From contig NZ_JADLJL010000015.1 of NCBI RefSeq assembly GCF_015680235.1, positions 57,501 to 113,124 on the forward strand: a stretch of 55,624 nt of DNA. Direction: 5' to 3'. This document shows positions 42,550 through 51,800 of the stretch, in pieces (position 1 is the first letter of the stretch; each line of letters begins with the position of its first letter). The translations under genes were made by a program, and so were the position numbers. The notes beneath the pieces are model-generated. The model worked only from the letters and a program-made list of their open reading frames with translations, made no database searches and had not been told where the DNA came from. This DNA is from Pseudomonas guariconensis. GTDB lineage: Bacteria > Pseudomonadota > Gammaproteobacteria > Pseudomonadales > Pseudomonadaceae.

Positions 42550-43194
42550 TCAACAGCCCTCGATCAGGCTGAAGCGCCGCCTGCCGCCGGCCTGCAAGCC
42601 ATCGACCCAGGCTTCGCAGATCAGCACCCCTTGTTCGGGCGAGAAGGTTCCGGGGTTAAGCCCGGATTCGAGCCACAAACCGTCGAGCAAGGCGCTCAGG
42701 CTGATGGCGGCAAGGTCCGCGTCGAAGCCCTGCCAGCTTTCCTCGCTGGCCAGCGCGCCCAGCAGGCGGCTCAGTTCGTTGCGGTATTCACCATAGGAAT
42801 GGTCATGCACCTGGTTGATGGCGTCGGCCGTTTTCACCGCGCCCCAGAACGCCAGCCAGGCATCGAGTAGCTGTGGGTCGAGCAGCTCGGCGCAGAACGA
42901 AGCGCGGAAGAACGCCGACAGCCGCTCGCGCGCATTGGGCGCAGCCTGGGCCATGGCGTCGCGCAGCAGGCCCATGACCCGCCCCGTCACCGCCATGTAG
43001 GCCTCGGCGACCAGTTCGTCCTTGCCCGAATAGTGGTGGCTGATCAGCCCCACCGAGACCCCGGCCTCGGCCGAGATCTTGCGGATCGAGGCGCCCTGGA
43101 AGCCGTGCCGTTTCAGGCAGGCAAGGGTCGCCTCGACCAGGTTGGCCTTGCGCAGTTCCGGCAGCATGCGGTTGTAGCGGGCTTCCTGGCTCAT
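42550..43194 (-). CDS. TetR-family regulator, BetI-like
   Basis: The start at 43194 (MSQEARYNRM) gives 214 aa. The N-terminal HTH is SIRKISAEAGVSVGLISHHY, close to BetI, including the MLPELRKANLVEATLACL helix before it. It is divergent from an enoyl-CoA hydratase gene (gap about 128 bases), so that gene is its likely target. No bet genes lie nearby, so it is a paralogue and not BetI itself. Confidence 0.87.
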   Translation of the reverse strand: MSQEARYNRMLPELRKANLVEATLACLKRHGFQGASIRKISAEAGVSVGLISHHYSGKDELVAEAYMAVTGRVMGLLRDAMAQAAPNARERLSAFFRASFCAELLDPQLLDAWLAFWGAVKTADAINQVHDHSYGEYRNELSRLLGALASEESWQGFDADLAAISLSALLDGLWLESGLNPGTFSPEQGVLICEAWVDGLQAGGRRRFSLIEGC

Positions 43195-43322
43195 CGTGGT
43201 TCTCATTGGGACTAGTCTGGCTGAACGACTGTACAACAAGCCGAGCACCGTGATAAACCCTCCCTGCCACCGGCCTGGCGTTCATGCGCCGAGGCCCCGA
43301 TCACAACAACAAAGCGGCTGCC

Positions 43323-44069
43323 ATGAACGACCTGATCACCTACGCGCTGGACCAGGGCCTGCTGACCCTGACCCTCAACCGCCCCGACAAGCTCAACGCC
43401 CTGAACGTCGCCATGTACCGCCAGCTGGGCGACCTGCTGCGCGCAGCCGACGAAGACCCGCTGGTCGAGGTGATCCTGATCACCGGTGGTGTACAGACCT
43501 TCAGCGCCGGCAATGACCTGCGCGATTTCCTCGACAACCCGCCCCGCGACCGCGACAGCCCGGTGTTCTGCCTGATGCGCGTGGTCATGGGCCTGGCCAA
43601 GCCGCTGATCGCCGCCGTCAATGGCCCGGCCATCGGCATCGGCACCACCCTGCTGCTGCACTGCGACCAGGTGCTGGTCAGCCGCTCGGCCAAGTTGCGC
43701 ATGCCGTTCGCCCCGCTCGGGGTGTGCCCGGAGTTCGGCTCCAGCCTGTTGCTGCCCCGGCTGCTCGGCCACGCCCGGGCCGCGCGGTTGCTACTGGCCA
43801 ACGAACTGCTCAACGGCGAACAGGCCGTGGCCTGGGGCTTGGCCAACGAGCTGCATGAGGATGGTGAGCAATGCCTGGCCGCCGCCCGGCAACTGGCGCG
43901 CAAGCTGCAGGCGATGCCCCAGGAGGCCCTGCGTATCAGCAAGCGGCTGCTCAAGGACAGCTACCGAGCGGAGCTGGAGGCCACGGTAGAGCGTGAAAGC
44001 CAGTTGTTCGTCGAGCGCTTGCAGAGCGCCGAGGCCAAGGCAGCATTACGGGCGTTGGTCAAGGACTGA
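43323..44069 (+). CDS. Enoyl-CoA hydratase/isomerase family protein
   Basis: The start at 43323 (MNDLITYALD) gives 248 aa. Crotonase motifs are LTLNRPDKLNALN, FSAGNDLRDF and AVNGPAIGIGTTLLLHCD, then FAPLGVCPEFGSSLLLPRLL with a Glu at the usual catalytic position. It is divergent from the BetI-like regulator and may serve fatty acid or amino acid side-chain degradation. The substrate is not evident. Confidence 0.9.
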   Translation: MNDLITYALDQGLLTLTLNRPDKLNALNVAMYRQLGDLLRAADEDPLVEVILITGGVQTFSAGNDLRDFLDNPPRDRDSPVFCLMRVVMGLAKPLIAAVNGPAIGIGTTLLLHCDQVLVSRSAKLRMPFAPLGVCPEFGSSLLLPRLLGHARAARLLLANELLNGEQAVAWGLANELHEDGEQCLAAARQLARKLQAMPQEALRISKRLLKDSYRAELEATVERESQLFVERLQSAEAKAALRALVKD

Positions 44070-44072
44070 ATC

Positions 44073-44939
44073 TCAGCGTGCGAAGGCCCGGACCAACTGT
44101 TCGATGATCAAGCGTATCCGGGTCGTGTGGCGAAGGTCTTTGTGGGTGACCATCCACACGTCGTAGGGATCCCTGCGCTCGCGCGTCGGCCACAGGCGCA
44201 CCAGGCCATCGCGCTCGCCCATGTCGATGGGGATCTCGCCGATACCCAACCCTTCGGCGATGGCGCGGCGCACCATGAAGCTTGAATTCACTGCCGCCAC
44301 CACTCGACCCTGGTCGATCGCCTCGTCGACCAGGGTCGGTACCGATCGGTCGCGCCAATACGGTTCGTACATCACCAGGTCGTGCCCGGCGAATCCGCTG
44401 CCCGGCACGGGCTCGCCGTGCCGCTGCAAGTAGTCGGCACTGGCGTACAGGCCCATCGGCCAACTGGCGAGCTTGCGCAGAATCAGGTCCGGGTTGTCCG
44501 GACGCAGGTTACGGATGGCGATATCGGTCTCGCGTTGCGACAGGTTGATCAGCTCCGAGGAACCATGCAGCACCACGCGGATGTCAGGGTGTTCCAGGTG
44601 AAGCTCGCGCAGCGCCGGCAACACGAAGTCGCAGGCTAACGAGTCGGTGGTGGAGATCCGTACCTCGCCCGAGTCTTCACGATCGACCCCGCGGATACGT
44701 CGGGCCAGCTCCAGCGCGGCACTTTCAACCTTTTGTGCCAGCGCGAATGCTTCTTCGCCGATGCTGGTCAGTTGATAACCCCCTGGGGTTCGCAGGAACA
44801 GGGTCGAACCTAGATCCGCCTCCAGCGCGGCGATGCGCCGCCCCACAGTGGCCTGGTCGACCCGCAACACCCGTGCGGCACGGCGCAATGTCAGTTCGCG
44901 GCCCAGGGCCAGAAGGATCCTGGCGTCATCCCAATTCAT
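44073..44939 (-). CDS. LysR-family transcriptional regulator
   Basis: The start at 44939 (MNWDDARILL) gives 288 aa with the LysR HTH (LTLRRAARVLRVDQATVGRR) and a periplasmic-binding-protein-like effector domain. It is transcribed divergently from the quinone oxidoreductase gene with a gap of about 115 bases, the classic arrangement for regulation of that gene. It converges on the enoyl-CoA hydratase gene with three bases between the stops. Confidence 0.92.
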   Translation of the reverse strand: MNWDDARILLALGRELTLRRAARVLRVDQATVGRRIAALEADLGSTLFLRTPGGYQLTSIGEEAFALAQKVESAALELARRIRGVDREDSGEVRISTTDSLACDFVLPALRELHLEHPDIRVVLHGSSELINLSQRETDIAIRNLRPDNPDLILRKLASWPMGLYASADYLQRHGEPVPGSGFAGHDLVMYEPYWRDRSVPTLVDEAIDQGRVVAAVNSSFMVRRAIAEGLGIGEIPIDMGERDGLVRLWPTRERRDPYDVWMVTHKDLRHTTRIRLIIEQLVRAFAR

Positions 44940-45056
44940 CGATGTTTTTCCTCGTAGCACATCTGCAACACAGCGCCGCAAAATCGCCGCGCGCCCGCAA
45001 CAACGGAGTTCCGTACCTTGTCATGCAATGTCTTCTACACCAAAAGGCTGGAACCC

Positions 45057-46061
45057 ATGAACAAACGCTCCGATATGATGGCCATCGAAATCACCCAACC
45101 AGGCGCTCCCGATGTCCTCAAACCTACCCACCGGACCGTACCCGAGCCTGACGCACGGGAAGTGCTGATCAAGGTTCGGGCTGCCGGCGTCAATGGCCCG
45201 GACCTGCTTCAGCGTAAGGGCTTGTACGACCCGCCCGCCGGCGCTTCGGACATTCCTGGCCTGGAGGTCGCCGGCGAAGTCGTCGCCCTGGGTCGCGAGG
45301 TCCGGCATTTTGCAATTGGCGATCCGGTGATTGCCTTGGTCACCGGCGGAGGCTACGCCGAATACGCAGTGGCCGATGAACGCACCACCTTGCACCTGCC
45401 CGAAGGCCTGACAATGGTGGAGGCCGCTGCACTGCCTGAAACCTTCATGACCGTCTGGGTCAACCTGTTCCAGCGTGGCGCCTTCAAGGCCGGCGAATCG
45501 GTGCTGATTCATGGCGGCGTCTCCGGCATCGGTACCACCGCGACCATGCTGGCCAAGGCGTTCGGCGCCTCACGGATCTTCACCACCGTGGCCAACCCTG
45601 AACAGCAGGCGGCCAGCCGGGCCCTCGGCGCCGATGTGGCGATCAACTACAACCGTCAGGATTTTGCCCACGAAGTGCTGCACCATACCGACGACCAAGG
45701 CGTGGATGTGATTGTCGATATCATCGCTGGCGATTACGTGGCACGTAACCTCCAGGCCGCCGCCTTGAACGGTCGTATCGTGCAGGTTGGCGTGCTCAAG
45801 GGCCCCGCGCCGCAACTGGACCTGTTCCCGTTGCTGACCAAGCGCCTGACCCTTGTTGGCTCGACCCTGCGCTCGCGCAGCGCCGACGACAAGGCGCAGA
45901 TCATAGCCCAGCTGCAAGAACAGGTCTGGCCTCATGTTCGCAGCGGTGCGGTCAAACCACTGATCTTTTGTACCTTCGACCTCGTCGAGGCAGCCAAGGC
46001 CCATGCCTTGATGGAAAGTGGTCAGCACATGGGTAAGGTGGTGCTCACCGTCGACGCCTGA
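45057..46061 (+). CDS. NAD(P)H quinone oxidoreductase, PIG3/QorA-like MDR family
   Basis: The start at 45057 (MNKRSDMMAI) has AAAGG upstream; 45018 and 45075 are alternatives. The 334-aa protein lacks structural-zinc cysteines and has VRAAGVNGPDLLQRKGLYDPP, the cofactor loop HGGVSGIGTTA and YxxxR-type NYNRQDF, as in PIG3-type quinone reductases. It probably reduces quinones or enones with NADPH, under control of the divergent LysR protein. Confidence 0.9.
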   Translation: MNKRSDMMAIEITQPGAPDVLKPTHRTVPEPDAREVLIKVRAAGVNGPDLLQRKGLYDPPAGASDIPGLEVAGEVVALGREVRHFAIGDPVIALVTGGGYAEYAVADERTTLHLPEGLTMVEAAALPETFMTVWVNLFQRGAFKAGESVLIHGGVSGIGTTATMLAKAFGASRIFTTVANPEQQAASRALGADVAINYNRQDFAHEVLHHTDDQGVDVIVDIIAGDYVARNLQAAALNGRIVQVGVLKGPAPQLDLFPLLTKRLTLVGSTLRSRSADDKAQIIAQLQEQVWPHVRSGAVKPLIFCTFDLVEAAKAHALMESGQHMGKVVLTVDA

Positions 46062-46074
46062 ATACCGGGCCTTT

Positions 46075-46803
46075 TCAGTCGCCCATGTCCGTCAGTTCGC
46101 CGTTGCGCAAGGCGACCCTGACGGCTTGGGCGGTCGTATCGACGCCAAGCCGACGGCGTGCCGAACGCAGGTGGTTCTCCACCGTGCGCGGCGACAGGCC
46201 AAGGGTCGCGGCGATGTCGGCCTGGCGTCGCCCGGCAGCTGTCCAGGCCAGCACCTCCCGCTCGCGCTCGGAGAGCTGGCGCACATGGCCGTCGACGGGT
46301 GCCTCCAGCAATCGGCGGGCGGCCCAGAACGCCGCCGTCGCCAGCATGGTCAAGGCCACCCGCGCACGCGGCGACGCGTCGATCCGCTCACCGCCCAGGC
46401 TCATCGCCCCCTCCAGCCCTGCCGGGCCGAACACCGGAACCTGCAGGCCATGGACGCCGGGGCCAATGGGCGAGCGCACCACCCGGTAGCGTTCGTTGCC
46501 GTCCACCGACACCTTGCTCCAGTAGAACGGTGCGCGTGCCTGCAGGATGTGATGGGTCACCGGGCAATGGCGCACATAGGTTTCGGCATCCACCGGCAAA
46601 TGGTCGCCGAACCAGTTTCCCTCCACCCAATGAATGCGCTCGACCACCTCGTCTCGCGCCGCTGTGGCGGAGAACAGCACGAAGCGGTCGTAACCCAGCG
46701 GCCCAGCGAAGCCACGCACTGCGTTCTGGACGACCGTGAGCGCCCTGGCGCCCTCGATCTCCAATGCCGTGCCGAATATCCCGTCGACGGGTAGGCTGCT
46801 CAC
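46075..46803 (-). CDS. LuxR-family solo regulator with altered autoinducer pocket
   Basis: The 242-aa protein starts at a GTG (46803) overlapping the hchA stop by four bases. Residues to about 165 resemble the autoinducer-binding domain and about 175-240 form a GerE/LuxR HTH ([39 protein letters not shown]). In the pocket region the usual Asp-Pro reads Cys80-Pro81 in [12 protein letters not shown]; the following FYW (Trp95) is kept. No luxI gene is present. It is coupled to hchA and may control it in response to a non-AHL signal. Confidence 0.85.
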   Translation of the reverse strand: MSSLPVDGIFGTALEIEGARALTVVQNAVRGFAGPLGYDRFVLFSATAARDEVVERIHWVEGNWFGDHLPVDAETYVRHCPVTHHILQARAPFYWSKVSVDGNERYRVVRSPIGPGVHGLQVPVFGPAGLEGAMSLGGERIDASPRARVALTMLATAAFWAARRLLEAPVDGHVRQLSEREREVLAWTAAGRRQADIAATLGLSPRTVENHLRSARRRLGVDTTAQAVRVALRNGELTDMGD

Positions 46804-47675
46804 CTTGCGCCCACCTCGTCGAGCAGCGCAGCAGCCGCCAGCTTGCCGAGCGCGTTGCCAGCCAGTGGGCTGTCACCGGTGAGCAGCTTGCGGTCGCGCA
46901 GGGTCGCACCAGAAATGTCCTGGTTGACGATTTCAACGCCCAGAGCTTTGAGCCGCTCGCCGAACCTCCAGGTCAGGTGGCCGGGCATGTAGCCGATGTC
47001 GGGGGTTTTGGCGTCCAGGTCATCGGGGAATGCGCAAATACGGTAGCCGTTGTAGATACAGCTTTCGCGGCTTTCATCGAGCCCCGCAGCCAGCAGCGCA
47101 GCGGGCCCGTGGCACAGGGAGATCACGAACTTGTCCTGCGCAGCCGCCCATAGCAACACCCGCTTGACGTCCTGGCTTTCGGGTAGGCCGATCAATGCGC
47201 CATGGCCGCCGGGTATGAACACACCGATATAATCCGAATCCGGGCCCAGTGCTCGCTCGATCACATCGGCAAGCTTGAGCGGCTGCTTGAATGCATCCCG
47301 GTAGCGGGCATACAGCCCCTTGACCTCTACGTCCTGCGAAGGCATGGCCCAGAACTCGAATTTCACCGGATTGCCGGACAAGGTCGCCACGTCGAAGGCG
47401 AAACCGGCCTTGTCCAGGTGATACATCGGCAACAGGGTTTCCACGGGATGGTTGCCGGTAGAGAACATGGTGCCGTTGTCGGTCAGCAGATAGCGCTCGT
47501 CGGCACCGATCATCAGTACCTTCCAGCGACCGCCGGTGTAGGGTTTGGGGTAGTCGGCGCCACTGAGGTCGGATTTGGGCGCGGTGAACTGGCTGAGCGA
47601 ATAAGGGGAAGGGAAGAACGCGTTATCTTCGGCGGGGTCAGGTGTGGGGCGCTTGTCGTCCTGGGGGCTCGTCAT
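46800..47675 (-). CDS. hchA: Glyoxalase III / protein deglycase HchA (Hsp31)
   Basis: The start at 47675 ([10 protein letters not shown]) has GGAG upstream and gives 291 aa, the HchA length. The DJ-1/PfpI fold shows [33 protein letters not shown] and the nucleophile elbow [11 protein letters not shown] with Cys188-His189. HchA converts methylglyoxal to lactate without glutathione and protects protein under heat or carbonyl stress. It is translationally coupled to the LuxR-type gene. Confidence 0.93.
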   Translation of the reverse strand: MTSPQDDKRPTPDPAEDNAFFPSPYSLSQFTAPKSDLSGADYPKPYTGGRWKVLMIGADERYLLTDNGTMFSTGNHPVETLLPMYHLDKAGFAFDVATLSGNPVKFEFWAMPSQDVEVKGLYARYRDAFKQPLKLADVIERALGPDSDYIGVFIPGGHGALIGLPESQDVKRVLLWAAAQDKFVISLCHGPAALLAAGLDESRESCIYNGYRICAFPDDLDAKTPDIGYMPGHLTWRFGERLKALGVEIVNQDISGATLRDRKLLTGDSPLAGNALGKLAAAALLDEVGAR

Positions 47676-47834
47676 GGTGTTCTCCAGCTGAGTTGGATTG
47701 GCGAAATCCATGCTAGGTGCCTGATCGGCCAGCGACAATGAGGGTTTTCCCGCAATTGCGCTGATGCCAACCCGGCAGTCTAGCCCAGTGACCAGTAGCG
47801 CGTGCTGTTGCGCTGAGTGGAGGTGACTCGCGCC

Positions 47835-48971
47835 TCAGCGCAACGCCACCTGCCATAGCCTGGCAATGTCGGTCGCCCGCGCCTTCAGCAGTACCCCGGC
47901 TTCGGTACAGGCCCGCTCCAGGGTCATCGGCCCGCTGGTCAGGGCAAACGCGGCATCGATACCGTGGGCGTAGAGCTGTTGGTAGCCCTCGCCGAGCGTG
48001 CCGGCCAGCACCACCACCGGTACGCCATGACGCTTGGCGACGCGGGCCACGCCCATGGGCGTCTTGCCGCGCAGGGTCTGGGCATCGAAGCGCCCTTCCC
48101 CGGTGATCACCAGGTCGGCGCCCTGCACCAGGGCGTCGAGGCCGGCCAGGTCCGCGACCACCTCGACTCCTGGGCGGAAGCGAGCGCCCATGAATGCCTT
48201 GGCGGCGAAGCCCATGCCGCCGGCCGCACCGCAGCCCGGGAAGTCGCGTACATCCTCGCCCAGCAGGTGCGCGCAATGGTCGGCGAAATGGCCCAGAGCC
48301 TGATCCAGCACCTGCACCTGCTCAGGGTTTGCTCCTTTTTGCGGACCGAAGATCGCCGAGGCGCCATGGGGGCCGCACAGGGGGTTATCGACATCGGCGG
48401 CCACTTCCACCTGGACTTCGGCCAAACGCGGGTCCAGGTCACTGGCATCGATTCGCGCCAGGCCGGCCAAGGCCTGCCCGCCTTCTGCCAGCGGTTGTCC
48501 GTCTGCATCCAGCAAGCGCAGGCCGAGCGCACGCAGCATACCGCTGCCGCCATCGTTGGTCGCGCTGCCGCCAATGGCCAGGACGATACGCGTGGCGCCG
48601 GCGGCCAGAGCCGCAGCGATCAGCTCGCCGGTGCCCCAGGTGCTGCTGCGACAGGCGTCGCGCTGGCCGGTGGGCACCAATTGCAGGCCGCTGGCCTGGG
48701 CCATTTCGATGATCGCCGTGCGGCTGGATGCCAGCCACCCCCAGCCGGCTTCGACCGGCGCACCCAGCGGACCACGCACCATCTGACGACGCAGTTCGCC
48801 CTGGCTGGCGGCGAGGATCGCCTCCATGGTGCCTTCGCCACCATCGGCCATGGGGCATTCGACCAGTTCCGCGTCCGGCCAAACCTCGGCCAGACCCGCA
48901 CCGATGGCGCGGGCGACAGCGGCAGCGTCGAGGCTGTCCTTGAACGAATCGGGGGCGATGACGACTTTCAT
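47835..48971 (-). CDS. Glycerate kinase (GarK/GlxK type)
   Basis: The start at 48971 (MKVVIAPDSF) has AGGAG upstream and gives 378 aa. Class I glycerate kinase motifs are MKVVIAPDSFKDSLDA, CPMADGGEGTMEAI, LAIGGSATNDGGSGMLRALG and ITGEGRFDAQTLRGKTP. It phosphorylates D-glycerate from glyoxylate or glucarate breakdown. No glyoxylate carboligase or tartronate reductase genes are adjacent, so the pathway context is elsewhere. Confidence 0.92.
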   Translation of the reverse strand: MKVVIAPDSFKDSLDAAAVARAIGAGLAEVWPDAELVECPMADGGEGTMEAILAASQGELRRQMVRGPLGAPVEAGWGWLASSRTAIIEMAQASGLQLVPTGQRDACRSSTWGTGELIAAALAAGATRIVLAIGGSATNDGGSGMLRALGLRLLDADGQPLAEGGQALAGLARIDASDLDPRLAEVQVEVAADVDNPLCGPHGASAIFGPQKGANPEQVQVLDQALGHFADHCAHLLGEDVRDFPGCGAAGGMGFAAKAFMGARFRPGVEVVADLAGLDALVQGADLVITGEGRFDAQTLRGKTPMGVARVAKRHGVPVVVLAGTLGEGYQQLYAHGIDAAFALTSGPMTLERACTEAGVLLKARATDIARLWQVALR

Positions 48972-49150
48972 GGGGATTCTCCTGATCCAGATAACCCGCA
49001 TGCTGACAGGTGTAGCGCAAGGTGGCCTCTGGCGGATGCACAAAAGTGTGATGGTGGTGTTTGGGCGAATGCCTGCGGCGCGGAATTTCCAGGGGCATTA
49101 CGGGCCCCATCGCCGGCAAGCCGGCTTGTATGGTGATACTTGAAGGGGTG

Positions 49151-49372
49151 GTGGGAGATTACCCAGCCCTTCGGGCTGCGCTGTCGCGCAGAGAACAAGC
49201 GGCTAGCGCGGCCCCTTGTGGGAGCGGGCTTGTCCCGCGATTAAGGGCGCAGCCCTTGCCAGGCGACGGTGATATCCGGCCCGGCCCAATCGCGGGACAA
49301 GCCCGCTCCCACAAGGCCCGCAAAATCAAATAGTTATGCGTTGTTCTATGAGAGCCGGCTTGCCGGCGATTG
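49151..49372. repeat. Repeat unit copy 1 with perfect REP pair
   Basis: It carries a perfect 29-bp inverted repeat (49214-49242 and 49288-49316; core GGAGCGGGCTTGTCCCGCGA), then ATCAAATAGTTATGCGTTGT and a CCGGCTTGCCGGC palindrome. The whole unit recurs at 49521-49735 in the same orientation. Confidence 0.8.
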
Positions 49373-49467
49373 GCCGGAACGGGCAACAGCATCATGAATC
49401 CTGAGCGAGCAAGGCTGGTTGAGCGCATTGGTGATTACCCACATTGGGATGCGATCTGGCTTTGAGT

Positions 49468-49756
49468 AAAGGGTTGTCTTCATCGCCGGCAAGCCGGCTC
49501 CCACAGGGTGTGGTTGGCGCTGCACCAGTGGGAGATAACCCATCCCTCCCGGGCTGCGCTGTCGCACTAAAGAACAAGCGGCTAGCGCCGCCTGTGGGAG
49601 CGGGCTTGTCCCGCGATCAAGGGCGAAGCCCTTGCCACGCGACGGTGATATCGGGCCCGGCCCAATCGCGGGACAAGCCCCACAAGGGCCTGCACAATCA
49701 AATAGTTATGCGTTGTTCTATGAGAGCCGGCTTGCCCACAACCATAGAATCTCCCA
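49468..49756. repeat. Left copy of an inverted repeat shared with the window end
   Basis: Bases 49468-49534 (67 bases) are an exact reverse complement of 55558-55624, and 49724-49756 (33 bases) of 55529-55561. The intervening 189 bases (repeat unit copy 2) are absent from the right copy. The segments include CGCCGGCAAGCCGGCTCCCA and GCCCACAACCATAGAATC. Confidence 0.85.
49521..49735. repeat. Repeat unit copy 2
   Basis: Same order as copy 1: GAACAAGCGGCTAGCGC, the REP left arm, CGACGGTGATATC, the REP right arm (shortened, about six bases lost), and ATCAAATAGTTATGCGTTGT. It differs from copy 1 by scattered substitutions, so the duplication is not brand new. Confidence 0.8.
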
Positions 49757-49868
49757 AAAACGGTCCGTGAAACCAAAAGCACGACCACCCGTGAAATAAA
49801 TTTGAACGCCATCCTCCGATAGGCTTCGAAAGATCGATACCCCGCGATCCTTGCCCAAGGAGCCAGTC

Positions 49869-49901
49869 ATGACTTTCCTGCTGCGGCCATACCTGCCATG
49901 A
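49869..49901 (+). CDS. Putative 10-codon leader peptide
   Basis: AAGGAG (49857-49862) with a 6-base spacer precedes ATG 49869, which encodes MTFLLRPYLP and stops at TGA overlapping the next ATG (ATGA at 49898-49901). The following gene has no ribosome site of its own, so its translation is likely coupled to this leader. Confidence 0.45.
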   Translation: MTFLLRPYLP

Positions 49902-50185
49902 AGCCCTATTACCGTGCCCCCTGCGCCTGCCTGGAGCTGGATTTCGTGCGTGACACCCTGTTCGGCCCCGTGGCCCAACGCGTGGAGTGCCATGTTCAGC
50001 TCGCCGCCCTCAACCTGCAAGGTTCCCCGGCCCTGCGCCTGCACATCGACCCACCCCTGCCGGACAAGCTCGACCGTGCCCATAGCGTGGCCTTCGAGTG
50101 GGATGGCCGCAGCTATCACGGTGTGGTGCGCGACCATGCAAAGTGCGGGGACGGCGGCATGAACCTGGTGCTGGAGCTGCAATAA
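49898..50185 (+). CDS. Hypothetical protein (95 aa), coupled to a leader peptide
   Basis: The 95-residue product (MKPYYRAPCACLELDF) has alternating strands (VECHVQLAALNLQG, HSVAFEWDGRSYHGVV, MNLVLELQ) and looks like a small beta protein, perhaps PilZ-like in outline, but no family is assigned. There is no signal peptide. The start is set by the ATGA overlap with the 10-codon leader. It is followed 88 bases later by the Yip1 gene on the same strand. Confidence 0.55.
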   Translation: MKPYYRAPCACLELDFVRDTLFGPVAQRVECHVQLAALNLQGSPALRLHIDPPLPDKLDRAHSVAFEWDGRSYHGVVRDHAKCGDGGMNLVLELQ

Positions 50186-50273
50186 GCGATCAACGGCCCA
50201 CAGTTCGCCTGAACCCTGGGCCCTTTGCGCTTCTCCATAACAAGAGGACACGCCTGCCCTCGAGGAGAATGCC

Positions 50274-50888
50274 ATGAACAGTCCGTTGCTCAAGCTCTTC
50301 ACCCACCCCGGTGCCGCCTGGCTGGACATCCGCCGCGCCGAGGAAGCCCATCCGCAACAGTACTTGCCACGCCTGTTGGCCCTGGCCCTGATTCCCGCGC
50401 TGTGCCTGTTCGTCGGCACCACCACCTTCGGCTGGAGCCTGGCCGCGGAGGAACGGGTACGCCTGAGCATGGGCAGCGCCGCGCAACTGGCAGGCCTGCT
50501 GTATGCCACCACCGTGGTCGGCGTGATGCTGATGGGCGTGATGATCCGCTGGATGTCCCGCGGTTTCGACACCCAGCCGACCCTGAACCAGTGCATCGGC
50601 TTCGCCGCCTACTGCGCCACGCCCTGGTTCGTCGCCGGCGTGGTGGGTTTGGTGCCCATGCGCTGGCTGGCGGTGGCGGCGCTGCTGGCGGCCTCGGCCT
50701 ATGCCACGGTGCTGTTGTATGGCGGTTTGCAGACCTTCCTGCGCCTGCGCAAGGAACAGGCGATGCTGTTCGCGACCTGCGTCTGGGGGGTGGGCCTGTT
50801 GCTGCTGGTGACCATCCTGGTGGCGATGATCCTGTTCTGGTTCAACGGCCTGATGCCCGAATATGTGCGCCCGGCCAGCCTCGGCTGA
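50274..50888 (+). CDS. Yip1-domain membrane protein
   Basis: The 204-aa protein has about five membrane helices and the N-terminal Yip1 pattern (LLKLFTHPGAAWLDIR; QQYLPRLLALALIPALCLF; CIGFAAYCATPWFVAGV). AGGAG precedes the ATG. Bacterial Yip1 proteins are inner-membrane proteins of unknown role. The length is normal for Pseudomonas members. Confidence 0.85.
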   Translation: MNSPLLKLFTHPGAAWLDIRRAEEAHPQQYLPRLLALALIPALCLFVGTTTFGWSLAAEERVRLSMGSAAQLAGLLYATTVVGVMLMGVMIRWMSRGFDTQPTLNQCIGFAAYCATPWFVAGVVGLVPMRWLAVAALLAASAYATVLLYGGLQTFLRLRKEQAMLFATCVWGVGLLLLVTILVAMILFWFNGLMPEYVRPASLG

Positions 50889-50905
50889 CCGGGTCGCGAC
50901 GACCG

Positions 50906-51169
50906 TCAGGCGATGGCCTTGAGCGCGGCTGTGTGGCCCAGGCGTTGCGCCTTGCGCAACTGGGTCACCAGCTCGTGCAGGTCCCGGCAGCTGTTCAGGC
51001 TGTCCAGAGGAATACCGCTGACCGTGAGGCAATCGTCCAGGCTCTCCCCTTGCCCCAGGCGGATGGTCAGGCTGACACCGTCCGGGCAGGTCACCTCGCA
51101 GCGGTCCGGCAGGCAGGCCTGTTCGATCAGCTGACGCATCTCTAGTAGCGAAACACCTATCAACGACAT
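50906..51169 (-). CDS. DUF1652 family protein
   Basis: The start at 51169 (MSLIGVSLLE) has GAGAGGG upstream and gives 87 aa. The pattern LLEMRQLIEQACLPDRCEVT, SLTIRL, LTVSGI, then a final helix (DLHELVTQLRKAQRL), matches the Pseudomonas-specific DUF1652 family. Function is unknown. It converges on the Yip1 gene with 17 bases between the stops. Confidence 0.75.
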   Translation of the reverse strand: MSLIGVSLLEMRQLIEQACLPDRCEVTCPDGVSLTIRLGQGESLDDCLTVSGIPLDSLNSCRDLHELVTQLRKAQRLGHTAALKAIA

Positions 51170-51505
51170 GGTTCGACCCTCTCTATACTGGATGGCCTGT
51201 TGTGTGTGAGTACGCCCTATGTTGGCGAAGTGCCAATTGATATTGCGCATGCTCAAGCGGCGGTCCATTCGCGTGAACAATGCAGCCGCGCAAATCTCTT
51301 AGCACCTTAGAGGAAGAACGCCGCAAGGCTCCGGCTGTTCGATCGGCTGCGGGCCAGAGGCGACGGGCGGTCGGGTCTTCACCGTTCGTCGTTGGAAACG
51401 AACTTTTTTCAAACTTTTGCGCCTCGGTGTGATTCCCACGGATAGGCCATGGAATGTCTTGCACCTGGCCAGCCCTCGATGCTGCGCAAGGGATGTGGAT
51501 ACCCG

Positions 51506-51733
51506 ATGATCGATGCAAAACTCTTCGTGATCGACTATGAACTGCACGGCCAGCACAAGTCCTTCGTGATCCGGGCCGAGCGGATGGACAACGCCGAGGC
51601 CTGGCACTGGGCCAGTTGCGATGCGGGGGTGGCCCGTATCGGGCGATATGGGCGGGAGAAGATCAAGAAAGTCAGCAAGCCCGTGGCGGAGCGCTACGGG
51701 ATCACTGAGGTGCATTGGCGCCAGTCAGGATAA
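51506..51733 (+). CDS. Small DUF6555-like protein (75 aa)
   Basis: The start at 51506 (MIDAKLFVID) fits the usual beginning of this small Pseudomonas family; an upstream start at 51449 is possible. The product has YELHGQHKSFVIRAERMDNA, EAWHWASCDAGVARI and a basic tail (GREKIKKVSKPVAERYGI). It is probably cytosolic and of unknown role. The family name is from memory of the conserved AWHWASCDAG core. Confidence 0.65.
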   Translation: MIDAKLFVIDYELHGQHKSFVIRAERMDNAEAWHWASCDAGVARIGRYGREKIKKVSKPVAERYGITEVHWRQSG

Positions 51734-51800
51734 TGGGCTGGGTGATCTCTCACAGAGACCTGAGCGGGCTCGCCCCGCGATGGGCCACAAAGCGGCCCCT

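Larger units (their letters stand above)
48972..49856. other. Gene-free region made of REP-type repeats
   Basis: About 885 bases with no credible gene. It contains a duplicated unit of about 215 bases (49151-49372 and 49521-49735), each with a REP pair, and a segment repeated in inverted orientation at the window end. Open frames here are shadows of the palindromes. Confidence 0.7.

Noticed and set aside
42550..43194. True BetI of the choline-betaine locus
   Set aside because: No betA, betB or betT nearby; it is divergent from an enoyl-CoA hydratase gene.
49151..49756. Repeats that might suggest a CRISPR array
   Set aside because: Two long copies with internal REP palindromes, no regular spacers and no cas genes.
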